Source: Acaryochloridaceae cyanobacterium SU_2_1
GTDB taxonomy: Bacteria > Cyanobacteriota > Cyanobacteriia > Thermosynechococcales > Thermosynechococcaceae
Length of the DNA stretch: 46,218 nucleotides
Assembly: GCA_012030735.1 (NCBI GenBank)
Contig: JAAUUW010000007.1
Location: 1-46,218, forward strand
Direction of reading: 5' to 3'
The notes under the pieces were generated by a model, which did no database searches, had not been told where the DNA came from, and saw only the letters and a list, made by a program, of their open reading frames with translations. Shown here one piece after another: positions 17,742 through 27,462 of this stretch (positions are counted from its first letter, which is position 1; every line of letters starts with the position of its first letter). A program made the translations under genes and the position numbers.

Positions 17742-19088
17742 TTACATGCCCATCACTTGCTGCACGAAATCTGTATAGACATTCCCTTGATTAAATTCTG
17801 GAGTATCTAGAATTTTCTGGTGAAAACCGATGGTGGTGGGTAAGCCAGTAATGGCACATTCTTGTAGCGCTCGCTTCATGCGTGCGATCGCAATCGGTCG
17901 GTCGTTGCCCCAAACAATCAGCTTGCCAATCAAGGAATCATAGTAGGGGGGAATATCGTAATCCGTATAGACATGGGAATCGACTCTGACTCCTGGCCCG
18001 CCTGGAGGCAGATAGCCATTAATTCGACCCGGATGAGGACGGAAATTATGGTCTGGATCCTCAGCATTAATCCGGCATTCAATGGCATGGCCCCGCAACT
18101 GCACTTGCGCTTGGGTGAGACTGAGGGGCTCCCCTTGGGCAACGCGAATTTGCTCAGCAATTAAATCTAACCCCGTGGTCATTTCCGTGACAGGATGTTC
18201 CACCTGAATACGAGTATTCATTTCCATGAAATAAAACTCGCCCGTTGCTGAGAGCAAAAATTCGACAGTACCTGCCCCCACATAGTTAATGGATTTAGCT
18301 GCTCGCACAGCCGCAGAACCCATTGCTTGCCTAAGTTCAGGTGTCAAAGCAGGGCTAGGAGACTCCTCTAGTAACTTTTGGTGCCGCCGTTGAATCGAAC
18401 AATCTCGCTCGCCCAAGTGAATCACATTGCCATAGCTATCGGCAAAGATTTGAAATTCAATATGTCGAGGCTTCTCAATAAACTTTTCGATATAGACACC
18501 CGGATTGCCAAAGGCAGCCTCAGCTTCGCCCTGAGCTGCAAGATAAAGATTCACCAAATCCTCTGGATCCCGCACCAGCCGCATCCCCCGTCCACCACCC
18601 CCCGCGGTGGCTTTAATCATCACAGGATAGCCCATGTCATCAGCGATTTTTCTAGCGGTAACCTCGTCCTCCACCAGGCCATCACTGCCTGGCACTGTCG
18701 GCACACCGGCCCGCTGCATCGTTTCCTTCGCTGTTGCCTTATCTCCCATGGCCCGCATCGCCTCTGGAGATGGCCCAATAAAATGAATCTGGTGATCCGC
18801 ACAGATTTCTGCAAATCGGGCATTTTCTGCCAAGAAACCATAGCCAGGGTGAATGGCCGTCGCGTCCCGAGTCAGAGCCGCTGAAATAATATTAGGGATA
18901 TTTAAATAGCTTTTGCTACTAGCGGGTTCCCCAATGCAAACCGCTTCATCTGCAAGTTGTACATTTAAGGCTTGTGCATCAACTGTGGAATGTACAGCAA
19001 CCGTGGCAATGCCCATTTCTGTGCAGGTTCGCAGAATCCTGAGAGCAATTTCTCCGCGATTGGCAATTAATATTTTAGAGAACCGCAT
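17742..19088 (-). CDS. accC: Acetyl-CoA carboxylase, biotin carboxylase subunit
   Basis: AccC carboxylates the biotin of AccB in the first committed step of fatty acid synthesis. The 448-residue sequence opens with [20 protein letters not shown]. It has the ATP-grasp lid [15 protein letters not shown], the substrate-binding [16 protein letters not shown], the metal/catalytic [27 protein letters not shown] and the C-terminal [12 protein letters not shown]. The length is exactly that of the family. The gene is complete and unbroken. The 190 bases upstream should hold its promoter. Confidence 0.98.
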   Translation of the reverse strand: MRFSKILIANRGEIALRILRTCTEMGIATVAVHSTVDAQALNVQLADEAVCIGEPASSKSYLNIPNIISAALTRDATAIHPGYGFLAENARFAEICADHQIHFIGPSPEAMRAMGDKATAKETMQRAGVPTVPGSDGLVEDEVTARKIADDMGYPVMIKATAGGGGRGMRLVRDPEDLVNLYLAAQGEAEAAFGNPGVYIEKFIEKPRHIEFQIFADSYGNVIHLGERDCSIQRRHQKLLEESPSPALTPELRQAMGSAAVRAAKSINYVGAGTVEFLLSATGEFYFMEMNTRIQVEHPVTEMTTGLDLIAEQIRVAQGEPLSLTQAQVQLRGHAIECRINAEDPDHNFRPHPGRINGYLPPGGPGVRVDSHVYTDYDIPPYYDSLIGKLIVWGNDRPIAIARMKRALQECAITGLPTTIGFHQKILDTPEFNQGNVYTDFVQQVMGM

Positions 19089-19278
19089 GATTTAGCAGAG
19101 TCCTGATTTGGCTTGATAGTCTTCCATCCGTCAATGCCAGAGTTGATCCTAGCATGCAGTGCTGTCTTGTTTATGCTGTTGTTGTCTCTAGCAACTGTTG
19201 TTGCCCCATCCCTCATCCCTTAAAAGCACTCCTAAACGCAAGCCGCTCATCTAATAAAAAGCAAGCCCAGCCATGCTT

Positions 19279-21222
19279 TTACTGGGGAGCATCTTCAACT
19301 ACAGGCCTAGAAAGGTCTGCTTGGGGATCATCAGGATAGGTTTGGGGAGCTTGCTCTGGTGCCGGTTCTTCTGTATAAGGCTCAGGCGGGGGGGCCGCTG
19401 CCTCTGCTGGGGGCGGATTCTCAGACACTGCTTCTTGGCGAGCCTGCTGTTGACGTTGGCTGGCAAAGTAAGCTGCATCTCGGGCTGCAGCCCATTCTGA
19501 AATTCTGGATTGAGCTTCGCTATAGAGCACCCGATCAGAACCAATTTGGGATGCCACTGAAATGGCCTCAGAGAGTCTTCCCGCCCTAGCTAGAGATTCA
19601 GCTTCTTGCAAAATGGGCTTATCCTTAACGCCTTCAACTTCCCCTTTCCAGGCATAAATGTCATCTTGGGCAGTTTTATAGAGCTCGCGATCAGATTCAA
19701 TTTGAGTTGCAATTTTAATGGCATCCTCTAATTTGCCAGTTTTAGCAAGGCTACGGGCTTGATCTAAAATGGGCTGATCCTCAGCGATCTCAAGGGATCC
19801 TTGCCATTCAGCGATCAGGGTTTGTGCTTCGACGCGGAGGGGTTGGTTAAGACCAACTTTGCTCGCCTCTTGAATGGCAGCCTGAAACCCTAGCAGAGTA
19901 TTACGGGCAGCAAATTGCCGCGCCCTAGCAATGATTTGTCGGTCTTGGTAGGAATTAATCTGCTGATCCCATTGGGCAATCAAAGTTTGAGACTCAATTC
20001 GTTGGGGTTGCTTGGGATCTACCAAAGCAGCATGGTCAATGGCTAGTTGATACAGATGCACATTGTCAATATTGGCAAATAGCTTGGCCATTTGTAGTTG
20101 ACCTGCGTTTTGAATTTCGCCTTCCCAGGTCGCCAGTTTTTCTTTATTTTTTTCGTATTCTGGCGTATCTGGATTGATTTGATCAGCTAAAGCCCAAGCA
20201 TGTAAGTAGTTAACAAATCCTTTGGAAGAAGCGACTTTCTGGGCATTGCTTAACTGGATGAGGGCAGTCGCTTGATCAGAAATTGAGCTATCGGGAGGGA
20301 TGCTTTGAGCTGCTTCTATGGCTCGATCGAACTGGCCAGTACTTTGATATTCTTGCGACAACTCTAGAAGGGAGGCGCTCCATTTTTCTATTTTCGTCTG
20401 AACTTCTTCTTTCGCAAGACGTTTGGGATCGATTTTACTCGCCAATTGAATCGCTTCGGCATAGTCCTTGGGTTGGCCAGCATCAGCAATATATTGGGCC
20501 TGATAGAGATCTTGAAAAGCTTGACGCTCGATAGCCATGTCATTTAAGAGCTGGTCTGCTCTATCCTGCCAATAGTCATCGCCCAGTTGGACAAGGGCAC
20601 GGACTTCTAGGGAAGCAGCAGTCCAATCTTGTTTTTTAATTGATTCTTTAGCTCTGTCAAGGGAATCTCGACCTTCCTCCCAATTCTGCTGCCATTGTTC
20701 GATCAAGGCATCAGCTTCGGGTTTAATATCACTGCCTGGTTCTACTTGCTTGGCATAGTCGATTGCCTTTTGCAGATTGCCATTGTCAATCTCTTGACGA
20801 GCCACCCCTAAGAGGGATCTTGACCATTCGTTGGACAAAGTCATCGCCCGTCCATGGAGAGGATGGTCTTTACCCCAAGCGTTAACAAGCGCTAGGGCTG
20901 CTTTAATGGCCTTCGGATCTCCTGTGCGGGCAGCATGGTCAGCACAGTCAAGACGCTCCGATTCTGATAGAGTTGTCAGCAGCTTGTTGCAGTTTGCCGT
21001 CGGCGGCAGGCTAGACAACCATTGCAAAGCTGTGGCGCCTGTCAGCCAGGAAACTAAAATCACGAAAACCCAAGGCCAACCTTGAAAGGTTTTCAGTCGC
21101 AACAGCAGTTGGTTAATACCTTGGAGTCGAGACGGTTTTAAGGTCACTGCTGCAAGGTTGCCTGAGTCGGGACTCGGGATTTCGGGTAAAGAGTCACTAT
21201 CGACAGGTTTTTTACTGGTCAT
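19279..21222 (-). CDS. Large membrane-anchored repeat protein (TPR-like), function unknown
   Basis: The 647-residue protein has an N-terminal cytoplasmic tail of ~50 residues and one transmembrane segment at ~51-69 (WVFVILVSWLTGATALQWL). After that come about ten helical repeats of ~55-65 residues. Each ends in a variant of AxxLIxxWQxxxE or IxxWxGE and is followed by an AxxLAxxGxLxxAI helix, for example LDQARSLAKTGKLEDAIKIA and LQEAESLARAGRLSEAISVA. A Pro/Glu/Ala-rich tail (ENPPPAEAAAPPPEPYTEEP) closes it. The repeats resemble TPR/coiled scaffolds. Similar proteins in cyanobacteria are often labelled chromosome segregation ATPase-like with no ATPase motif; none is visible here either. Possibly a periplasmic or lumenal scaffold. 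Confidence 0.75.
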   Translation of the reverse strand: MTSKKPVDSDSLPEIPSPDSGNLAAVTLKPSRLQGINQLLLRLKTFQGWPWVFVILVSWLTGATALQWLSSLPPTANCNKLLTTLSESERLDCADHAARTGDPKAIKAALALVNAWGKDHPLHGRAMTLSNEWSRSLLGVARQEIDNGNLQKAIDYAKQVEPGSDIKPEADALIEQWQQNWEEGRDSLDRAKESIKKQDWTAASLEVRALVQLGDDYWQDRADQLLNDMAIERQAFQDLYQAQYIADAGQPKDYAEAIQLASKIDPKRLAKEEVQTKIEKWSASLLELSQEYQSTGQFDRAIEAAQSIPPDSSISDQATALIQLSNAQKVASSKGFVNYLHAWALADQINPDTPEYEKNKEKLATWEGEIQNAGQLQMAKLFANIDNVHLYQLAIDHAALVDPKQPQRIESQTLIAQWDQQINSYQDRQIIARARQFAARNTLLGFQAAIQEASKVGLNQPLRVEAQTLIAEWQGSLEIAEDQPILDQARSLAKTGKLEDAIKIATQIESDRELYKTAQDDIYAWKGEVEGVKDKPILQEAESLARAGRLSEAISVASQIGSDRVLYSEAQSRISEWAAARDAAYFASQRQQQARQEAVSENPPPAEAAAPPPEPYTEEPAPEQAPQTYPDDPQADLSRPVVEDAPQ

Positions 21223-21422
21223 GACTAAGCATAGAGGGGTAGAGCAATGCTAAAGCTTCAACTTACTTGCAACAACGGGGAACAACTGCCAAGGAATCTG
21301 TTCTGCACAAGGTTGATCTGGAATATTAACTCAACCCATGGAAAAACAAGCAACCTATGGTAAATAATAGGCCACTCCATAGTGGATTGTCAGTTTTTGA
21401 GTAGGCAACTGTGAGTAGTCAC

Positions 21423-21453
21423 AAAAAAAGGCCAGCAGAGAAACTCTGCCAGC
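21423..21453 (-). terminator. Rho-independent terminator after rplT
   Basis: On the minus strand GCTGGCAGAG and CTCTGCTGGC pair (10 pairs, two of them G-U) around a TTT loop, followed by T7. It lies ~65 bases beyond the rplT stop codon. Confidence 0.8.
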
Positions 21454-21517
21454 TCTTCCTTCGCGAGATTTATGTAGCTCTGAATCTTGGCTAAGAATGA
21501 CTTGCGATCGCGCGCGA

Positions 21518-21865
21518 TCAAGCCTTACCCGCTAACTCAACCACTTTACTAAAAGTATCAGGGTCCGTGGCTGCCAACTGAGCTAACATTTTACGGTTTA
21601 ACTGAATATCAGCGCGCTTGAGCTGACCCATAAAGCGGCTATAGCTGAGGCCATGTTGACGGGTAGCTGCGTTAATGCGAGCAATCCAAAGGCGACGAAA
21701 ATCACGCTTACGTTTGCGGCGATCGCGATAGGCATTACGCAGTGCTTTCATCACTTGCTGGTTGGCAATGATGAACAAGCGCGAATGGGATCCTCGGAAT
21801 CCCTTTGCCAATTTTAAAATCTTTTTGCGGCGCTTGCGAGCAACGTTACCGCGTTTAACCCTCAT
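21518..21865 (-). CDS. rplT: 50S ribosomal protein L20
   Basis: The 115-residue basic protein starts [24 protein letters not shown] and contains [28 protein letters not shown], both diagnostic of L20. It binds 23S rRNA early in 50S assembly. It follows rpmI by 71 bases on the same strand, the standard bacterial pair. infC is not next to them in this window. Confidence 0.98.
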   Translation of the reverse strand: MRVKRGNVARKRRKKILKLAKGFRGSHSRLFIIANQQVMKALRNAYRDRRKRKRDFRRLWIARINAATRQHGLSYSRFMGQLKRADIQLNRKMLAQLAATDPDTFSKVVELAGKA

Positions 21866-21936
21866 GTTCTCTAGTCCTTAGTGATGGGCAGGTGAAGATG
21901 TCACCTGTTGTTAAGCAGGTAACCAGCATAAATAGC

Positions 21937-22131
21937 TTAGGCGTAGGGCATCATCAGGCGTACATTCTCTGCATCGCCCTCGCTGACGACATTTTTCTGG
22001 GAAAGTCGTCGCTTGCGATCGGTTCCCTTATGCTCTAACAGATGATTTTTGTAGGCTTTGCGGCGCATGAATTTGCCGCTGCCGCTGCGTTTACGCTTTG
22101 CAGCCGATCGACGTGTTTTGAGTTTGGGCAT
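21937..22131 (-). CDS. rpmI: 50S ribosomal protein L35
   Basis: The 64-residue protein [19 protein letters not shown] ... [22 protein letters not shown] is a standard L35. It is cotranscribed with rplT. The leader upstream should contain the promoter; I could not fold it into a recognised L20-binding leader by eye. Confidence 0.98.
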   Translation of the reverse strand: MPKLKTRRSAAKRKRSGSGKFMRRKAYKNHLLEHKGTDRKRRLSQKNVVSEGDAENVRLMMPYA

Positions 22132-22690
22132 GTCGAGTCCAAATATTCACAAATAACTATCCTAGTGTATAACCCTAGCTGCTGACAATAGCTGTACTCC
22201 GGTGATCAGGGCAAACAGATACTCCCAGAGCCAGTATTTTCACTAGATAGCCATCATTCCATCCAGTCTTGGCCAGCTATAAATGCAACAATTCAAGAGG
22301 TGTTTGGCGCTACCCGAGGTCCTGAAACGCCCTTCGTTCTAGCGGAATTTGTGGTGTAAGGCTGAAGCACTTTGCCTAATAGAGTTCAAGATGCCCTCAC
22401 CCTAGGTCATCATGGAAATCAATCATTGGTGTCGTTCTCACTGGGGCCACCGTTGCCAGCGCATCCCTGTGCTGATAACGGGTTTCATTCAAGGGCTAGT
22501 TGAGGTTGCCGAGATATTTGATGGACATGAGGTTTTGAATGCGTCACTTCTGGATGGAATAGTGTCCCGTCAGGATGACCTGAGACGGAGAAAGCCAATA
22601 TCACTTATTACAAGTTCTAATCGATGAAGAGAGGAAGATGCGCTAGAATTGCAATATATCTTAACAACTTGAAAGAGATGGAGGTAGCTG
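22132..22690. other. Divergent promoter region between rpmI and flv3
   Basis: About 560 bases hold no supported gene. A plus-strand frame at 22412-22627 (71 codons) has no ribosome site and no recognisable product. The region must hold the rpmI promoter (minus) and the flv3 promoter (plus). A TAGAAT at 22644-22649 is a possible -10 element for flv3. Confidence 0.5.
22680..22684 (+). promoter_or_regulatory. Ribosome binding site of flv3
   Basis: GGAGG lies six bases before the ATG at 22691 and fixes the start of flv3. Confidence 0.7.
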
Positions 22691-24427
22691 ATGGTTGCTC
22701 TAAGCGATCACACTGTGCAAACCGAAAATCGATTAACAACCCAAAGCCTCGATATTGGCGACAATACCCTGGTGATGCGCTCCCTTGACTGGGACCGAGA
22801 TCGCTTTGATATTGAGTTTGGTCTGCAAAATGGCACCACCTACAATTCCTACTTGATTCAGGGAGATCAAGTCGCCCTAGTCGATACCTCCCATGCCAAA
22901 TTTCAAGATCTCTATTTCAAGCTATTAAATAAAGTCATTGATCCAGCTCAGATCAACTATTTGGTGATCAGCCATACTGAACCCGATCACAGTGGTCTGG
23001 TGAAAGATCTGCTCGCCCTCGCTCCTAACCTAGTGGTGGTCGGCGCCAAGATAGCGATTAGCTTTTTAGAAGAGCTGATCAATGCCCCGTTCAAAAGCCA
23101 GATTGTTAAAAACGGGGACCAGATTGACTTGGGGAAGGGCCATGTCTTGGAGTTTTTGAATGCCCCTAACTTGCATTGGCCCGATACCATTTTTACCTAT
23201 GACCATCACACAAAAATTCTCTATACCTGTGATGCCTTTGGCGCTCACTTTTGCAAGGACGATATCTTTGACGAAGATTTAGAAGCCCTTTCTCCTGACT
23301 ATCGGTTTTATTACGAATGTCTGATGGGTCCAAATTCGCGCTCAGTGTTATCAGCAATGAAGCGCATGGATCAGCTGCCTGGCATTGACACCATTGCCAC
23401 AGGACATGGACCGCTGCTGCGCCATCATGTTGAAGAATTGACCGAACGCTACCGCAGTTGGAGTCAAGCCAAAGCGACGGCTGAGCAGAATGTAGCCGTA
23501 TTCTACTTGTCAGATTATGGATATAGCGATCGCATCTCCCAAGCAATTGCACGGGGCATCTCTAAAACTGGGGTTGCCGTGGAAATGATGGACCTCAAGG
23601 CAGCCGATGTTCAAGAAGTACAGGAATTGATCAATGATGTTGCTGCCTTCGTGATCACCACTGCTCCAGCAGCGGGTCCCCATGCCACTACCACCCAAGC
23701 CGCCCTCAGTACAATCTTGGCAGCGGCCAAAGACAAGCAGTTTTTTGGCGTGTTTGAATCCTATGGTGGCAATGATCAACCCATTGATCCGCTCTTGAGT
23801 CGATTCAAAGAGTCGGGCTTGCGAGAAGCCTTTACCTCTATTCGGGTTAAGGATACACCCTCCGAAGCTCTCTACCAAGCCTGCGAAGAATCAGGTGTTG
23901 ATTTAGGCCAAAAGCTAACCCTGAAAGAAAATATCAAAAAGATCAAGGCCATTGATGGAGACTTAGAAAAAGCCTTAGGCCGGTTAAGTAGCGGCTTGTA
24001 TATTCTCACCGCGGTGAAGGGCGGTCTAACAGGGGCCATGTTAGCCTCCTGGGTTACTCAAGCCAGTCTCGAACCCCTTGGGTTTACCGTTGCCGTTGCC
24101 AAGGACCGAGCCATCGAATCGCTGATGCAGGTGGGGGATGTCTTTGTCCTTAATGTTCTAGAAACCGATAATTATGCCAGCTTAATGAACCATTTCCTCA
24201 AGCGTTTTCCCCCGGGTGCTGATCGCTTTGCAGGTATCAAAACCCGCCAAGCCGAGAATGGCTCACCCATTTTGGCGGATGCCCTTGCCTATATGGAATG
24301 TAAAGTAGTGAGCCGCATGGAATGCAGTGACCATTGGTTGGTCTACAGCGAAGTCACGGTGGGTAAGGTCTCTAAACCTGATAGTCTAACGGCTGTCCAC
24401 CATCGACAAGTGGGAACCTACTATTAG
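22691..24427 (+). CDS. flv3: Flavodiiron protein, class B (Flv3-type)
   Basis: Cyanobacterial Flv1/Flv3 pairs reduce O2 to water using electrons from the acceptor side of photosystem I and protect against fluctuating light. The 578-residue protein has three modules. The metallo-beta-lactamase-like diiron domain carries the intact ligand motif HTEPDH (His95, Glu97, Asp99, His100) and a later GHGPLLRHH. The flavodoxin domain (~265-410) contains VAVFYLSDYGYSDRISQAI. The C-terminal flavin reductase domain (~430-578) contains LASWVTQASLEPLGFTVAVAKDRAIES. Intact diiron ligands place it in the class that includes Flv3/Flv4; adjacency to a class A gene favours Flv3. It is followed by flv1 after 78 bases. 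Confidence 0.92.
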   Translation: MVALSDHTVQTENRLTTQSLDIGDNTLVMRSLDWDRDRFDIEFGLQNGTTYNSYLIQGDQVALVDTSHAKFQDLYFKLLNKVIDPAQINYLVISHTEPDHSGLVKDLLALAPNLVVVGAKIAISFLEELINAPFKSQIVKNGDQIDLGKGHVLEFLNAPNLHWPDTIFTYDHHTKILYTCDAFGAHFCKDDIFDEDLEALSPDYRFYYECLMGPNSRSVLSAMKRMDQLPGIDTIATGHGPLLRHHVEELTERYRSWSQAKATAEQNVAVFYLSDYGYSDRISQAIARGISKTGVAVEMMDLKAADVQEVQELINDVAAFVITTAPAAGPHATTTQAALSTILAAAKDKQFFGVFESYGGNDQPIDPLLSRFKESGLREAFTSIRVKDTPSEALYQACEESGVDLGQKLTLKENIKKIKAIDGDLEKALGRLSSGLYILTAVKGGLTGAMLASWVTQASLEPLGFTVAVAKDRAIESLMQVGDVFVLNVLETDNYASLMNHFLKRFPPGADRFAGIKTRQAENGSPILADALAYMECKVVSRMECSDHWLVYSEVTVGKVSKPDSLTAVHHRQVGTYY

Positions 24428-24505
24428 GTTTTGTCCCTGGCCTGGTTGCCAGGGAGGCTTCAGCTTTAAGCCCTTGTTCATCCTTGCAGTTAGATCGATA
24501 TCGCC

Positions 24506-26386
24506 ATGACCTCCACCACCATGACCTCTCAACCGAGTTCTCAGCCTGCTAGCGCTAAAGCCAGAGATGTACAGGTGACAGCCATTGCGCCAGGGATATT
24601 GGCCTTGCGATCGCGCAGTTGGAATCGCCTCCGCTTTGAAATTGAATATGCCTTAGAGCGGGGCACCACCGCCAACGCTTACATAATCAAAGGCGACAAA
24701 ACCGCCCTGATCGATCCCCCTGGCGGTACCTTCACCGACATCTTTCTCCAGCACCTAGAGGAATTATCCAGCCAGACTAGCGAGGCGAGCTTTCAGCCTC
24801 TCTGGGGGCGGTTATGGTGTCAGTTGCAATGGGTTACCCAACAAGCTGTTGACTTATCAGGATTCGATTTTGATCTGCAACAGCTTGATTATTTAATTCT
24901 GGGTCATGTCAACCTAAACCGGATAGAGACCCTCAAGATCTTGATTGCCAAGCAACAGCAGGTTACCATTATTTGCTCCAATGCCGGTGCCGCTTTACTG
25001 CGAGAGTCATTTCCTGAACTCACACTCAACCTCCGTATCGTGCGCAGCAGCGCTGAGGATAAAACCTTAGACCTAGGCCAAGGCCATCGCCTGAAATTTA
25101 TCCGGGCCTCAACCCCCCGCTATCCCGATAGTCTGCTCACCTATGATGCTGGCAGCCGGATTCTCTTTTCCGATAAATTTTTTGGCATACATCGCTGCAG
25201 CAATCAAGCCATTGATCTTGATCGCGCCAGCCTGCAAGAGGATCGCCGCTACTATTTTGACTGCCTGATGGCACCCTATGCCCGCCAGGTCGCCACGGTG
25301 TTAGACAAACTCGCTCCCCTCAATATCCGCAGCTATGCACCTGGTCATGGTCCCATTGTCCGCTACGGCCTGCTTGAGCTAACCCGCAACTATCGAAAAT
25401 GGAGTGAGGCACAACAGAAGCAAACCAGCACCGTTGCGGTTTTGTATGCCTCTGCCTATGGCAATACTGCAACCATTGGTCAAGCCATCTCTCGGGGTAT
25501 TACCAAGGCTGGAGTGGCCGTGGAAATCATCAACTGCGAAACGGCCACCGCTGCTGACATCCAAACTGTGGCTGACCATTGTGAAGGGTTTATCATTGGT
25601 TCGCCTACCTTGGGGGGACATGCACCTACCCAAATTCAGATGGCCTTAGGAGTGCTGTTGTCTACAGTACCAAAACTAAGCCCGTCGGGTTTTGGGTCCT
25701 TTGGTTGGAGTGGTGAGGCCCTCGACCTCTTAGAGAACAAATTGCGGGATGCAGGGTATAGCTTTGGCTTCGAGTCAATTAAAGTTAAATTTGCGCCCAC
25801 GGATGTGACCCTCAAAACCTGTGAGGAGGCCGGCACAGACTTTGCCCAACAGATTAAGAAGGCCAAAAAGTCCAAATCTCGCCTGCAGACCTCGACTCAA
25901 TTGGGCAGCCAAACAAGCGCCACCGAACAAGCCGTAGGGCGCATTGTGGGATCTTTATGTATCTTGACCGCCAAGCAAGGGGATGTTAGAAGTGGCATGC
26001 TAGCCTCTTGGGTGTCTCAAGCGACCTTTAGTCCACCTGGTTTTACCGTTGCCGTCGCCAAGGACCGCGCGGTGGAGTCTTTGCTCTATGCCAATAGTCC
26101 CTTCGTTCTCAATATTTTGGGGGAAGATAACTACCAGGGCACTGTGAAAAAGTTCTTGAAACCCTTTGCTCCAGGGGAAGACCGCTTTGGTGATTTAGAT
26201 ACGGAGAGGGCCAGTAACGACTGCCCAATCCTCACGGATGCCATTGCCTATTTAGAATGCGAAGTCGAAAATCGGATGGAATGTGGCGATCACTGGGTTG
26301 TTTATGCTGTGGTTAAAGCGGGTAAAGTTTTAAGATCTAATGTAAAAACAGCGATCCACCACCGTAAGGCGGGCAATCGCTATTAG
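24506..26386 (+). CDS. flv1: Flavodiiron protein, class A (Flv1-type, diiron ligands substituted)
   Basis: The 626-residue protein has the same three-module layout as its neighbour, but the diiron motif reads HVNLNR (residues 134-139) instead of HxExDH. Class A partners (Flv1/Flv2) are known to replace canonical ligands with neutral or basic residues. The flavodoxin module shows VAVLYASAYGNTATIGQAISRG and IIGSPTLGGHAP; the flavin reductase module shows LASWVSQATFSPPGFTVAVAKDRAVESL. Residues ~88-117 (SSQTSEASFQPLWGRLWCQL and following) are an insertion relative to Flv3 between strand and ligand loop. It probably acts as a heteromer with Flv3. ATG at 24506, with in-frame ATG at 24521 as alternative. 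Confidence 0.92.
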   Translation: MTSTTMTSQPSSQPASAKARDVQVTAIAPGILALRSRSWNRLRFEIEYALERGTTANAYIIKGDKTALIDPPGGTFTDIFLQHLEELSSQTSEASFQPLWGRLWCQLQWVTQQAVDLSGFDFDLQQLDYLILGHVNLNRIETLKILIAKQQQVTIICSNAGAALLRESFPELTLNLRIVRSSAEDKTLDLGQGHRLKFIRASTPRYPDSLLTYDAGSRILFSDKFFGIHRCSNQAIDLDRASLQEDRRYYFDCLMAPYARQVATVLDKLAPLNIRSYAPGHGPIVRYGLLELTRNYRKWSEAQQKQTSTVAVLYASAYGNTATIGQAISRGITKAGVAVEIINCETATAADIQTVADHCEGFIIGSPTLGGHAPTQIQMALGVLLSTVPKLSPSGFGSFGWSGEALDLLENKLRDAGYSFGFESIKVKFAPTDVTLKTCEEAGTDFAQQIKKAKKSKSRLQTSTQLGSQTSATEQAVGRIVGSLCILTAKQGDVRSGMLASWVSQATFSPPGFTVAVAKDRAVESLLYANSPFVLNILGEDNYQGTVKKFLKPFAPGEDRFGDLDTERASNDCPILTDAIAYLECEVENRMECGDHWVVYAVVKAGKVLRSNVKTAIHHRKAGNRY

Positions 26387-26426
26387 AATTTAGCCTGACC
26401 CATTTTTTGCAACCAGGAGTGCAACT

Positions 26427-27158
26427 GTGCCCAGCCTTGGTGTCAATATTGATCATGTAGCAACTATCCGTCAGGCTCGCCGTACCGTCGAACCTGACCC
26501 TGTTGCTGCGGCTGTTCTGGCTGAATTGGCTGGTGCTGATGGGATTACGGTGCATCTGCGCGAAGATCGCCGCCATATTCAAGATCGCGATCTGCGCATC
26601 TTGCGACAAACGGTGCGTACCCATTTAAATCTAGAGATGGCGGCCACGGATGAGATGGTCGCCCTTGCCCTAGAAATCAAACCCGATTATATAACCCTCG
26701 TCCCTGAGAACCGACAGGAGGTGACCACAGAGGGGGGGGTAGATATCCTGAGTCAGCAGCAACGGCTTAAGGATCTGGTGCAAACCCTGCAAGGGGCTGA
26801 GATTCCTGTGAGTTTGTTTATTGATGCGGATCAAGCCCAAATTGAAGCAGCGGCCCAAATTGAAGCCCAATTCATTGAACTCCACACTGGTCCCTATGCG
26901 GAGGCCCAGCTAGGTAGGCCGCAGGCTGAAGCTCTCAACCATTTGCACCAGGCTTGCCAAGGGGCGATCTCACTTGGGTTACGGGTGAATGCTGGCCATG
27001 GTTTGACCTATTGGAATGTTCATCCGGTGGCTTGTTTAGCGGGGATGGAGGAACTTAATATTGGTCATACGATTATCAGTCGGGCTGTGCTGGTGGGTCT
27101 AGAGCGAGCCGTGCGAGAAATGAAGGCTGCGATCTCAGGACAGCTGCACAGAATATGA
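26427..27158 (+). CDS. pdxJ: Pyridoxine 5'-phosphate synthase
   Basis: PdxJ condenses 1-deoxyxylulose 5-phosphate with aminoacetone phosphate to form pyridoxine 5'-phosphate. The 243-residue protein begins [19 protein letters not shown]. It has [20 protein letters not shown], the phosphate/substrate strand [26 protein letters not shown] and [13 protein letters not shown], covering the family motifs in order. The start is GTG, 40 bases after flv1, so cotranscription is plausible. Complete length. Confidence 0.97.
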   Translation: MPSLGVNIDHVATIRQARRTVEPDPVAAAVLAELAGADGITVHLREDRRHIQDRDLRILRQTVRTHLNLEMAATDEMVALALEIKPDYITLVPENRQEVTTEGGVDILSQQQRLKDLVQTLQGAEIPVSLFIDADQAQIEAAAQIEAQFIELHTGPYAEAQLGRPQAEALNHLHQACQGAISLGLRVNAGHGLTYWNVHPVACLAGMEELNIGHTIISRAVLVGLERAVREMKAAISGQLHRI

Positions 27159-27181
27159 CAGTTTGACCGGGGGCAAAACCC

Positions 27182-27367
27182 ATGGAAACAGCCGACTATC
27201 AATGTGGCTACTGCGGTGAATACAACACCACCTTTGTGGACTTGAGTGCGGGGTTTTCCCAGTCCTATGTGGAAGATTGCCAGGTTTGTTGCCGCCCCAA
27301 TCTTCTCTCTTGCTGCGTGGATAGAGAGAGCTTAGCTGTACAGATCACCGCTGAATATAATGGCTAA
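27182..27367 (+). CDS. CPXCG-type cysteine-rich small protein
   Basis: The 61-residue protein has two CxxC pairs, CGYC near residue 8 and CQVCCRPN near residue 33-40, separated by the family-typical TTFVDLSAGFSQSYVEDC. The pattern matches the CPXCG motif-containing family, small probable zinc-binding proteins of unknown function. It lies 23 bases after pdxJ on the same strand and ends before a bidirectional terminator. Confidence 0.8.
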   Translation: METADYQCGYCGEYNTTFVDLSAGFSQSYVEDCQVCCRPNLLSCCVDRESLAVQITAEYNG

Positions 27368-27384
27368 ACCAAAATGCCTAAACC

Positions 27385-27422
27385 AAACAGCGGACCTCTT
27401 GTTGCAAAGAAATCCGCTGTTT
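27385..27422. terminator. Bidirectional terminator between the CPXCG gene and clpC
   Basis: AAACAGCGGA (27385-27394) pairs perfectly with TCCGCTGTTT (27413-27422) across an 18-base loop. It lies between convergent 3' ends. Confidence 0.75.
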
Positions 27423-27462
27423 TACCAAAAAGACGGTGGACCTGAAATAAGAGGCCCGAGAT

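Noticed and set aside
22412-22627. 71-codon plus-strand open frame upstream of flv3
   Set aside because: No ribosome site, unusual composition and no recognisable family; more likely noncoding promoter DNA.
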